Source of the DNA: Myxococcales bacterium
GTDB taxonomy: Bacteria; Myxococcota_A; Polyangia; Polyangiales; Polyangiaceae
Direction: 5' to 3'
DNA length: 64,000 bases
NCBI GenBank assembly: GCA_903642325.1
Contig: CAHJWM010000021.1
Span: 1-64,000 of the forward strand
The notes below the pieces were generated by a model. That model worked only from the letters and a program-made list of their open reading frames with translations, searched no databases and was not told the origin of the DNA. Positions 18,646 through 25,958 of the stretch are shown in pieces; positions within the stretch are counted from its first letter, which is position 1; each line of letters begins with the position of its first letter. A program made the translations under genes and the position numbers.

Positions 18646-19433
18646 TTGGGTGAGCGCGACCGACGCAACATAGACCACGCGGCCAGCCAAGCCACGCCGA
18701 TACTGGCGTGGCCAAGCAAGAGATGGGAAGCGTTGCCGCTTGGGCAGTGGAGCTCGAGCACGAAGTTGGCAGAGAGGCCGAGGGCGACCGCGCTCAGACA
18801 AACGGTGCGGAGCGAGGGCTGATCGTCGCGATCGAAGGCCCATAGCAGGGCGGCCGTGGGCAGCGTCAGCAGTGCGCCGTAGCCGAAACAACCAAGCGCG
18901 CCGCCTGAACCAGTGTGCCGGCTCGTTTCCGTAGCCGGGGCAAAGGCGATCAGGAACGGCAAACCCAGCGCCCCCACCAACAGGCCAGCGTGATCGGCGA
19001 GCGACCCGCGACGGATCGACAAGTACAGTTCCTTGGCGAACGCGAGCAGGATGGCGATCGCATACACGCCGAGGAGCAGCAGCAAGCGCGCCATGGGATA
19101 CTCGCTAAAATCAGCCCTTAGCCGCGCGAAGCCACCCAGCCCGATGGCCGCGAGGACACTTACCGCAACCACGGCAAACCTTAGCCCCGTCGGTCGGGAA
19201 CGGAGCCAGGCGCGCGGCCCATTTTCCTGCGCCACCTCGTCCTCCAAGCGCGCAAATAGCTCGTCCTCGAAGGGCATGTTTACAGTTCCCTCCGTTCCGA
19301 GCGAGCGTCCGAGCTCGGCGTCGCGAGCGAAGAGCTCCGAGCATTGAGGGCAGCCCTTCAAGTGCGCTGCGACGTCGGCGTCCGCGGGCACCTCGCCCTT
19401 CATGAAGGCGTCGCGAATGTCAGGGCAGTCCAT
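18630..19433 (-). CDS. Membrane anti-sigma factor with zinc-binding N-terminus
   Basis: A 267-residue protein. The N-terminal ~45 residues contain MDCPDIRDAFMKGE and AAHLKGCPQCSELF, the H-x3-C-x2-C zinc anti-sigma pattern. About six hydrophobic segments follow from residue ~92, ending with the NrsF-like ELHCPSGNASHLLLGHA motif. Such proteins sequester an ECF sigma factor at the inner membrane. The ATG at 19433 shares one base with the stop of the upstream sigma gene (TGATG), which fixes the start and shows translational coupling. The longer frame to 19604 is discarded. Confidence 0.85.
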   Translation of the reverse strand: MDCPDIRDAFMKGEVPADADVAAHLKGCPQCSELFARDAELGRSLGTEGTVNMPFEDELFARLEDEVAQENGPRAWLRSRPTGLRFAVVAVSVLAAIGLGGFARLRADFSEYPMARLLLLLGVYAIAILLAFAKELYLSIRRGSLADHAGLLVGALGLPFLIAFAPATETSRHTGSGGALGCFGYGALLTLPTAALLWAFDRDDQPSLRTVCLSAVALGLSANFVLELHCPSGNASHLLLGHASIGVAWLAAWSMLRRSRSPNHLRK

Positions 19434-20014
19434 CAGCGGCCTCCTCCGGCGGCAGATTCGATGTTTCGAGGGTCGGGGTCTAGCGCGGCTTCCCCGAGAC
19501 GCGCACGGAGGGCAACATAGCCGCGGTGTGCGCGCACTTTGACTGCCGCCACGGTGGAGCCCACCGCTTCGGCGACCTCCGGAAAACTCAGGCCGCCAAA
19601 CCAATGCAGCTCGATCACTTCGCGATGCTCTGCGGGCAACGCGCTGAGCGCACGTTCGGTCTCGCGCGCCGCGTCCGACCGTTCTTGACCGCGCGGCCCC
19701 TCGAATGGCTCGGCCACGCGGTCGTCGTCAATCGAGGTCTCTTGCCGGCGTTTGCTACGCCGAAAAAACTCGCGCTTCAGATTCAACGCAATCGTAAACA
19801 CCCAAGGTTTCACCTTGCGCCCGGGCTCGAAATCCAATCGGCTCCGATGCAAATGCAGAAAGGTCTGCTGAACCAGATCGTTCGCCTCCTCCGCGCTGCG
19901 CAAGTCGCGTGCCATAGCCCGCTGCAGGAGCGGAGCGTAGCGGGCGAAAAGCTCCCGAAACGCGTGCTTATCGCCAGCAACGTAGGCGGTCATGAGCTCC
20001 TCGTCCGTGCGCAC
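19433..20014 (-). CDS. ECF-type RNA polymerase sigma factor
   Basis: A 193-residue sigma factor. Region 2 includes FRELFARYAPLLQRAMAR, DLVQQTFLHLH and KPWVFTIALNLKREFFRR. Region 4 includes ALSALPAEHREVIELHWFGGLSFPEVA and a helix-turn-helix ending VAAVKVRAHRGYVALR. Region 3 is absent, as in all ECF sigmas. The GTG at 20014 is used; 20059 (upstream ATG) and 19993 (ATG) are alternatives. It is followed, with a one-base overlap, by its likely anti-sigma factor. The inducing signal and regulon are unknown. Confidence 0.9.
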   Translation of the reverse strand: MRTDEELMTAYVAGDKHAFRELFARYAPLLQRAMARDLRSAEEANDLVQQTFLHLHRSRLDFEPGRKVKPWVFTIALNLKREFFRRSKRRQETSIDDDRVAEPFEGPRGQERSDAARETERALSALPAEHREVIELHWFGGLSFPEVAEAVGSTVAAVKVRAHRGYVALRARLGEAALDPDPRNIESAAGGGR

Positions 20015-20166
20015 CCCCGAAATATAGACGTGAATGCTCGGCGCGCCGCAACTGACCAATTACAGGCCTACCGAGCGGCCGAGCGACCCGCGTACTCGTC
20101 TTCGCCGCCTGCGCCGGGCGCGGGTGAGGCTTAAGCCAGCGGCGAGAGGGCCGTTTCAACGGCTGG

Positions 20167-21150
20167 ATGTCCGGTGTCGATCCCGCACAGGCTGCGAAGC
20201 GCCCTCCCCCGCTGCCGGCCAGTCAGCGGAAACTGGCGGAGTCGATTCGCGAGGATCTCTGGTTTGGCGATGAAGATCCCAACCGAACCGCGGAGGAAGC
20301 ATCACGCTCGCTTGCCGCTGCCGCCGCTCTGGCCGCCGGGCTCAAGCCCTTCCCGGTGATTGCCCAGCGCGTGATGACTCTGCTCGCTGACCCGGACACG
20401 CCGGTCGCCAAAGTGAAGAAAGCAATCGAACAGGATCCCGCGCTGACCGGTCGCTTACTGCGTGTTGCCAACTCGGCATTGTACGCGCCCACCATCGCCT
20501 GCCGAAGCGTTGAAGATGCGGTGATCCGCCTGGGGAGCCGCACCGTGAGTGAGATTGTCGCAAGCCTCGCTACCCTCGGCTTGTTCTCCGACGCCAAGAG
20601 TGGCTTCGGAGCATCGTTCCGAAACCACTGTGTGTGCGTGGCCGCCATCGGACGGGTGCTGGGTACCGAGTGGCGCTACAAGGGCGTCGAGCACGTTTTT
20701 CTAAGCGGCCTGATGCACGACATCGGAAAATTGTTGGCCATGCAGGTGAAGGAGATCCGTTACGAGGCGCTCGATCCGGCCGCTCTCCAAAGCCCCGATC
20801 AAGTGCATATGCACGAGCGAGCATTCGCCGGCTATGATCACGCGGTGCTGGGCGCGCACGTGCTCGAGCGTTGGAAATTTCCCGACGAAATCTGCAAAGT
20901 CGTGGCGCTACACCATCAACCGGGGCGCGCATTTGCGGCTAGCAACATCGCCCTCGGCGTTGCGTTGCTTCGCCTGGCGGACGACATCGAATTCCAGATT
21001 CGTCGCAGCCGAGAGCTAGATGAAGCCTACGTCGAAACCTTGATTCAAAACGGCGCCGCGGAGTACACGCAGTTTTCGCGCGATGTGTTGCGGGCCATGT
21101 GGCCGAAGTTCGTGCGCGCGTTCGACGAAGCGCTCCGGGTCACCGCTTAG
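20167..21150 (+). CDS. HDOD-domain signalling protein
   Basis: A 327-residue protein. After a ~55-residue Ala/Pro-rich leader comes an HDOD domain: KPFPVIAQRVMTLLADPDT, TGRLLRVANSALY, VEDAVIRLGSRTVSEIVASLA, then LSGLMHDIGKLLAM and VVALHHQPGRAF. It keeps HDIGK and HH, which suggests a metal site, though HDOD proteins are generally regulatory rather than GGDEF/HD-GYP type hydrolases. They act in signalling, motility and cell-cycle control in proteobacteria and myxobacteria. It is divergent from the ECF sigma gene, about 150 bases away. Confidence 0.88.
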   Translation: MSGVDPAQAAKRPPPLPASQRKLAESIREDLWFGDEDPNRTAEEASRSLAAAAALAAGLKPFPVIAQRVMTLLADPDTPVAKVKKAIEQDPALTGRLLRVANSALYAPTIACRSVEDAVIRLGSRTVSEIVASLATLGLFSDAKSGFGASFRNHCVCVAAIGRVLGTEWRYKGVEHVFLSGLMHDIGKLLAMQVKEIRYEALDPAALQSPDQVHMHERAFAGYDHAVLGAHVLERWKFPDEICKVVALHHQPGRAFAASNIALGVALLRLADDIEFQIRRSRELDEAYVETLIQNGAAEYTQFSRDVLRAMWPKFVRAFDEALRVTA

Positions 21151-21222
21151 TGACGCGCCCTCAGAAAGTGCTTCTTTTCGCGTCGAAAAGCCACGCCGAG
21201 CACCAAGTCTAGCGCGGGCCAC

Positions 21223-22485
21223 CTAATCACGCGATGCGCTCGCGAGCTTGGGAATATCGAAGTGCACGCTGGCTCCGCCATCCGTGCGATTCTCCGCCCA
21301 AGCTCGTCCGCCGTGGGCACGTGCAATGCGCTCCACCAGGCTCAAACCAAGACCGAGCGACGACGAGCCATTGCCACGATAAAATGCGTCGAACACGCGG
21401 CCCAGGGTCTCGTTCGGAAAGCCGGGTCCCCGGTCGTTCACGGAGACGCGCAATTGTTGCCCCGCGCCGGAAACCACCACGCTCTCGACCCCGCCCCCGT
21501 GCTTCTGCGCGTTCTCGAGCAAATTGCAGAACGCGCGATCGAGCAACGTTGGATCGCCCTTTACCTCCGCTTCTGGGGCTTCGTCGCGCAACAGGCTCGG
21601 ATCGACCGAGGCGCGTTCCAGCGCGCGCTGCACGAGCGCGCACGGGCTCAGAGTTTGTAGGCTGAGCGTTCCGAAATCGAGCCGTGAGTTGGCCAGCAAC
21701 TTACCGATCAGATCATCTACCTCGATGATCTCCCGTTCCACTTTATCGAGCGTGCCAGAGTCGGCCGAGCTGCTCCGCAACAGCTCGGTGAGCAGGCGCA
21801 GGCGCGCGAGCGGGCTCCGAATTTCGTGCGAGACAGCAGCCAAGAGCTCGCGCTGGTCGTTCAACTGTCGCTCGATACGCCGCGCCATGTCGTTCACAGA
21901 GTCAGCCAGCACACCCACCTCACCCATATGATGTCGCCCCAATCGAACACGGCTAAGCAGATTGCCCGAGCCAATCTCGCGGGTGACGCGGATCAAGTCG
22001 GACAGCGGCCGCATCATTTTACGGGCGAGCACGCCCGAGGCGCCCCACAACGTCAAGCACGCCGCGGTTATCGCCAGAACGAAGGTGATGCCGGGCACGC
22101 GTCGGCGTTTGTCGATGCAGACCTGCAGCACGCCCAGCGTGTGCGAACCGCGCGGGATGGGCACGCTCAGTTGCGGTTTATCACAGCCAGACCCGACTTT
22201 ATCGACTGGCTTCCGAGCGCCGTCGAGCAAGCTGAGGTCGACCTCGAACGCCTTGGCAATGTCCACAGCGAGTGTGTGACGCTCACTCGGAACGTCCCAA
22301 ACCCTTTGAAACCGCTCGCCGATGAAGTGCTGAATGCGTACGACGTCACTCTCCATGCTCGACGCGTCGGGGCGAAGGGCGCTCACGACGACGCTCACGA
22401 CCATGCCCGTGAACAGGATGGTGATCCCTAGCCACATGAAGAGTTGGCGGTGAAGACGGGCGTGTAGAAAACGCCTGAACCTCAT
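21223..22485 (-). CDS. Membrane sensor histidine kinase, CpxA-like
   Basis: A 420-residue kinase. TM1 lies at about residues 14-36 (LFMWLGITILFTGMVVSVVV), followed by a ~95-residue periplasmic sensor, TM2 at about 132-153 and a HAMP domain (RPLSDLIRVTREIGSGNLLSRV). The HisKA phosphoacceptor is His220 (AAVSHEIRSPLARLRLL). The HATPase has NLLENAQKHGG, DRGPGFP and SLGLGLSLVERIA. The start ATG overlaps the stop of the response regulator gene (ATGA, 22482-22485), so the pair is coupled. Upstream periplasmic Spy/CpxP-like genes in the same direction suggest an envelope-stress circuit. Confidence 0.92.
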   Translation of the reverse strand: MRFRRFLHARLHRQLFMWLGITILFTGMVVSVVVSALRPDASSMESDVVRIQHFIGERFQRVWDVPSERHTLAVDIAKAFEVDLSLLDGARKPVDKVGSGCDKPQLSVPIPRGSHTLGVLQVCIDKRRRVPGITFVLAITAACLTLWGASGVLARKMMRPLSDLIRVTREIGSGNLLSRVRLGRHHMGEVGVLADSVNDMARRIERQLNDQRELLAAVSHEIRSPLARLRLLTELLRSSSADSGTLDKVEREIIEVDDLIGKLLANSRLDFGTLSLQTLSPCALVQRALERASVDPSLLRDEAPEAEVKGDPTLLDRAFCNLLENAQKHGGGVESVVVSGAGQQLRVSVNDRGPGFPNETLGRVFDAFYRGNGSSSLGLGLSLVERIARAHGGRAWAENRTDGGASVHFDIPKLASASRD

Positions 22486-23162
22486 TCCGAGCCTTTAGCC
22501 ATCACGTACCCCACACCGCGCACGGTCTTGATCAGCCGCGGGGGCTCATCCAGCAGCTTCTTGCGAAGGTGCGAGATGTGCACGTCGACCGTGCGGTCAC
22601 TGACGGTGACGTCGCCGCGGCCCGCGTGCTCGAGCAAGCTCGAGCGCGGGACGACGCGCCCGGCACGGCGCATCAGCGCCAACAGTAAGTCGAATTCGAC
22701 TCCGGTAAGATCCGCGATCTTGCCGGCGACCGTCACCTGGCGCGCGCCGACGTCGAGACTGACACCGCCCACATGCAAGTGCTCCTTGCTCGGGTCGAGC
22801 TCGGTGCGCCGGAGTACGGCGCGCAGCCGGGCCAGCAACTCCCGAGGGCTGAACGGTTTTCCGAGGTAATCGTCTGCGCCCAATTCGAGGCCCACCACGC
22901 GGTCCGTCTCGTCCCCCTTGGCCGTTAGCATGATCACCGGCAAACGGCTCTTCTCGCGGATCTTCTTCAACACGGCGAGCCCGTCGAGGCCGGGCATCAT
23001 GACGTCGAGAAGCACCGCGTCGAAGCTGCCCGACTCCAGCGCCGACAAGCCGGCCAAGCCGGTCGAGGCATGGCTCGAGCGCATGCCATTTTGTACGAGG
23101 TAGCTGTTCAATACTTCGAACAAGCGGGCGTCATCGTCGATCACCAATACATGAACCGTCAT
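22482..23162 (-). CDS. OmpR-family response regulator, CpxR-like
   Basis: A 226-residue protein with a receiver domain (VLVIDDDARLFEVL, phospho-Asp53 in LLDVMMPGLDG, and MLTAKG with the conserved Lys further on in LGKPF). A winged-helix DNA-binding domain ends RTVDVHISHLRKKL and TVRGVGYVMA. The ATG at 23162 is chosen because the receiver begins there; a GTG at 23231 that overlaps the preceding stop (GTGA) would add 23 residues. It is coupled to the sensor kinase downstream. The likely operator is the period-10 direct repeat at 23953-23968. Confidence 0.93.
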   Translation of the reverse strand: MTVHVLVIDDDARLFEVLNSYLVQNGMRSSHASTGLAGLSALESGSFDAVLLDVMMPGLDGLAVLKKIREKSRLPVIMLTAKGDETDRVVGLELGADDYLGKPFSPRELLARLRAVLRRTELDPSKEHLHVGGVSLDVGARQVTVAGKIADLTGVEFDLLLALMRRAGRVVPRSSLLEHAGRGDVTVSDRTVDVHISHLRKKLLDEPPRLIKTVRGVGYVMAKGSE

Positions 23163-23227
23163 TAGCGAGGGGGCCGAGCGTATCACTGTCCGCCCGGCCC
23201 CGTCGGGCGTCTCCACCGACACGGCGC

Positions 23228-23410
23228 TCACGGCATCTTTTCGCGAGCCGAGGCGTGCACGCGCTCGGCGGCCCGCGTGCAGACGTCGGCTACGTGGTCA
23301 TCGAACGCTTGCCGCTCGTGCATGCCACGGTGGTGGCAACCCATGAAGCCAGAGGCGAAGCCGCCGACCGCACCGATAGCGAGGATCAAGATCAATGCTT
23401 TGCGTCTCAT
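23228..23410 (-). CDS. Small exported His-rich protein in the Cpx-like operon
   Basis: A 60-residue protein. The N-terminal hydrophobic segment (KALILILAIGAVGGFASGF) is followed by MGCHHRGMHERQ, a Cys/His cluster, then a short charged helix. The cluster could bind a metal, and the Cys is in a marginal lipobox context. It lies between the Spy/CpxP-like gene (15 bases upstream) and the response regulator. Its stop overlaps a GTG of the regulator frame. Export is inferred from the hydrophobic start. A role as sensor or metal-binding partner is a guess. Confidence 0.6.
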   Translation of the reverse strand: MRRKALILILAIGAVGGFASGFMGCHHRGMHERQAFDDHVADVCTRAAERVHASAREKMP

Positions 23411-23425
23411 GGCTATCCGCTCGCT

Positions 23426-23893
23426 TCAGCGAAACCGCCCGTAACCACGACTGAACGGACCGGCTTCGATCATCTCGGCCAAGATCTTGCGTTGCCGCTG
23501 GTCCAGGGTTTCGTGCACCTTCCCGAACGCGTCGAGCGCGTTGCTCCGCACTCGGTCGATCACCGTATCATGACGGTCGAAGATCGCCTCGACACTTGCG
23601 CGGTCGAGCGTCTCGTTTCGTACCACCTGGGCAACGTCCGCGCGCGTGCCGCGAAATTCGCGTTTAGCGTCGTGTACGTCGTCCCACAAAGTGTCCACGG
23701 CTTCCCGAATCACTTTCTCCTGCCCCGGCGTCGTATCGAGGCGGTCGAGCAATCGATTCAGGAAGAACCGCCCGCGGCCCGAGCGAAAGCTACGCGATCG
23801 ACCGCCGCCTCGGCCGTCGCCGCGGTGGCTGTGACGCGCGACGGTCACGGTGAGCCCCAGTAGACAAGCCGCTCCAAATAGAAATCCAAACAT
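23426..23893 (-). CDS. Periplasmic Spy/CpxP-like protein
   Basis: A 155-residue exported protein. It starts with a hydrophobic segment (FGFLFGAACLLGLTVTVA), then an Arg/Gly-rich stretch. A helical region follows with LDTTPGQEKVIREAVDTLWDDV and a second repeat-like segment TLDQRQRKILAEMIEAG. The (L/D)T-P-x-Q and L-x-x-x-Q-R patterns resemble the LTxxQ repeats of the Spy/CpxP/CnrX-type periplasmic chaperone-sensor family. In that family the protein binds misfolded proteins or metal and restrains the kinase. The start ATG at 23893 is well supported by AAGGAG seven bases upstream. It is the first gene of the operon leading to the response regulator and kinase. Confidence 0.75.
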   Translation of the reverse strand: MFGFLFGAACLLGLTVTVARHSHRGDGRGGGRSRSFRSGRGRFFLNRLLDRLDTTPGQEKVIREAVDTLWDDVHDAKREFRGTRADVAQVVRNETLDRASVEAIFDRHDTVIDRVRSNALDAFGKVHETLDQRQRKILAEMIEAGPFSRGYGRFR

Positions 23894-23952
23894 TTTCAGC
23901 TCCTTCTAGAAACAACTTGCGTTGGCTCTGTGAAGGAAGGCGGCGGCGCTCG

Positions 23953-23968
23953 GTTAAGAAGCGTTAAG
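23953..23968. promoter_or_regulatory. Period-10 direct repeat, candidate CpxR/OmpR-type operator
   Basis: GTTAAG at 23953-23958 is repeated at 23963-23968, so GTTAA recurs with exactly 10 bases between starts (GTTAA-N5-GTTAA). Enterobacterial CpxR binds GTAAA-N5-GTAAA. The repeat sits 60-75 bases upstream of the Spy/CpxP-like start codon and also upstream of the divergent gene at 24013. Binding is inferred from spacing and context only. Confidence 0.5.
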
Positions 23969-24012
23969 CCGCGCACTATTGCGCTATGCTCGGACATCGA
24001 CGAGAGAATTTC

Positions 24013-24912
24013 ATGGGCGATGAGGACGAATCAGCCAAGGGAGGCGACAAGCCTGCCGCGTTCGGAAGCGAGCAGTCGTCCAGCCGAGCGCGCCTGGGCA
24101 CGCAGCCCCCACGCCCTGTATCACAGCCGCCGCGTCCTAATGCGAGCTCGAGCGCGCCTCCCCTACGCCCATCCGGCTCCCCGCCGCCCCCGCCAATCCG
24201 CAGCCTCCCACTGTTGGCGCGGCCAGGCCAGCCGCCACCGCCGCCGCTCCGTGCGTCCGCCGAAGCTCCCAACAACCCGACGAGCGTGCGCCCGCCGCCG
24301 CCGAGCATGCGCGCCAGCGCCTCCAACGCGGCGTCGACCTTCGCTCTGCCGCCTCCGCCGCGCGCTGTTCCTCCGATGCGACCGGCGCCCGCCCATGCCG
24401 AAGCACGCCCGCCCGCGCGCTCGGACGAAGGGTCCGTGCAATCGCTGCTTGCAGAATTGAGCCGTACGCGCCAGCAGCTGACCGAAAAAAACCGCAAGCT
24501 CGTTGAGCTCACGCGAGAGCTAGATGAGCTGCGAGCCCGCCTAACCCAGGCCGAGGACACTGCGCGTCAAACGTCGTCCGCGTTACGCGCCGAGACCGAG
24601 CTGCGCCGCGAGCTCGCGACCGCCCACGCCGCCGCTAGTGCTGCGCTCAGTGCGCGAGTGTTGGAGCTTACGACCGCGCTCGAGGAGCTGCGCAAAGCCC
24701 CCCCCGAAGCGGTGGGCCTGCGATGCATTCGCGGTATCGGACCCGCGTACGAGCGCGCTCTGCTCGCGTTAGGCATCACGACCCTGGCGCAGATTGCGCA
24801 ACTGTCTGCCGACGACGTCACGCGCATCGCTCCACTCATCAAGGCACGTGCCGAACGCGTCCTCCGCGATGACTGGATTGGGCAAGCGCAGCGCCTTCTA
24901 GCGGAGGGCTGA
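24013..24912 (+). CDS. Pro-rich, coiled-coil protein with C-terminal helix-hairpin-helix
   Basis: A 299-residue protein. Residues ~1-135 are low-complexity, Pro/Ala/Ser-rich with poly-Pro runs and no predicted fold. Residues ~140-230 form a coiled coil (LLAELSRTRQQLTEKNRKL onward). The C-terminus carries a helix-hairpin-helix-like domain, IRGIGPAYERALLALGI and TLAQIAQLSADDVTRIA, seen in nucleic-acid-binding and ribosome-associated proteins. The ATG at 24013 is preferred because GAGAG lies just upstream; the frame also has an ATG at 23986. DNA or RNA binding with a flexible tether is inferred. Confidence 0.7.
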   Translation: MGDEDESAKGGDKPAAFGSEQSSSRARLGTQPPRPVSQPPRPNASSSAPPLRPSGSPPPPPIRSLPLLARPGQPPPPPLRASAEAPNNPTSVRPPPPSMRASASNAASTFALPPPPRAVPPMRPAPAHAEARPPARSDEGSVQSLLAELSRTRQQLTEKNRKLVELTRELDELRARLTQAEDTARQTSSALRAETELRRELATAHAAASAALSARVLELTTALEELRKAPPEAVGLRCIRGIGPAYERALLALGITTLAQIAQLSADDVTRIAPLIKARAERVLRDDWIGQAQRLLAEG

Positions 24913-25124
24913 CGAACGCAAAAGACTGGCCCTTCCTTGTTCCGCTAACGAGCGCCTTGCACGCGCTGCCAAGCCGCGCTGGTGCCCTGAACGGGCCGTC
25001 GACTTGTAGGGCACTGGCCGCCATCGCCCCCCGCGAGACGAAAGCCCAAGCATTTTAAGATCAAGGCAGGTCGTCCGGACACTTACACGGTATAAGCTGC
25101 GTTCGCTGGAACGGGCCCTCCGAA

Positions 25125-25892
25125 ATGCCGACGCACTCATTTTTCATAGCAAAAATCACCGCTGCATTGGCCTGCTCGCTCGCGCTCGTGGCCTGCGGGC
25201 CGCCGGATGAAGCCAGCCGAACCAAGGCCGGTCCGATCGTCGGGCCCTTCGTCGTTTCTGACTTTTTTACGCCCAGCGGACTCATGGGAGATGGCGCGGT
25301 GCCCGGAAGAGTGTCCGAGGGCATCGACGAAAATTGCAAGCAGCCGCGCCCCGCCGGCGCTCAAGGCGACTGTTATCATTTCTTGTACCATATCGGCGAC
25401 GTCAAATGGGCGGGAGCGTTCTGGGTTTACCCATCGAATAGTTGGGGCTCCGTACCCGGGCGGGCCCTCGCCCCACCGCTCGACCTCGGCCCCGACGGGA
25501 TGGGCGGCGAGCTGCATGGCTACAAGCGGGTCAGGTTCTGGGCGGCCGTGGACGTGATGCCAACCCCGCCGATCCTGCACTATTTCGTCGGCGGCATTGA
25601 CGGCACGGTTGCCAGTCCCCCGCGACCGTACGCCGACAAAGGTTGCCAGATTTTCCCCGCCGATCCCACTGACCCTACCTCCATGCGCCAGGTGTTTTGC
25701 GGTACTGGGTTCAGGGAAGGCGACGCGGGAAACAGCTACCTCACCGGGCAGTGGCAGCAGTTTTCTATCCCGCTCGATCGCTGGGGCCTCACTTCCGTCA
25801 TTGGCGCGTTCGGCTTCTCGATCAATGACACGGAGAACCCCGGGCAAACGCTATCTATCTATATCGACGACATTGTATGGGATGCTCAATGA
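25125..25892 (+). CDS. Surface lipoprotein, probable carbohydrate-binding beta-sandwich
   Basis: A 255-residue lipoprotein. The signal KITAALACSLALVACG contains the lipobox LVAC (cysteine ~24). The mature domain shows the pattern of a carbohydrate-binding or jelly-roll module: FWVYPSNSWGSVPG, GYKRVRFWAAVD, QWQQFSIPLDRWGL and a terminal LSIYIDDIVWDAQ. The aromatic residues could stack against sugar. It is the first gene of a three-gene run with an outer-membrane protein and a GH81 glucanase, so a glucan-capture role is the best guess. No family name can be given with confidence. Confidence 0.75.
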   Translation: MPTHSFFIAKITAALACSLALVACGPPDEASRTKAGPIVGPFVVSDFFTPSGLMGDGAVPGRVSEGIDENCKQPRPAGAQGDCYHFLYHIGDVKWAGAFWVYPSNSWGSVPGRALAPPLDLGPDGMGGELHGYKRVRFWAAVDVMPTPPILHYFVGGIDGTVASPPRPYADKGCQIFPADPTDPTSMRQVFCGTGFREGDAGNSYLTGQWQQFSIPLDRWGLTSVIGAFGFSINDTENPGQTLSIYIDDIVWDAQ

Positions 25893-25958
25893 GACGCATG
25901 GACAAGCGCGGGGAACTGGCTGCGGTTCGGGCCGACGATCTCGAGTGGGAGTGAACGC

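Noticed and set aside
23976-24560. Minus-strand frame opposite the Pro-rich protein
   Set aside because: Gly/Arg-rich shadow of poly-Pro codons; the + strand has a coiled coil and a helix-hairpin-helix.
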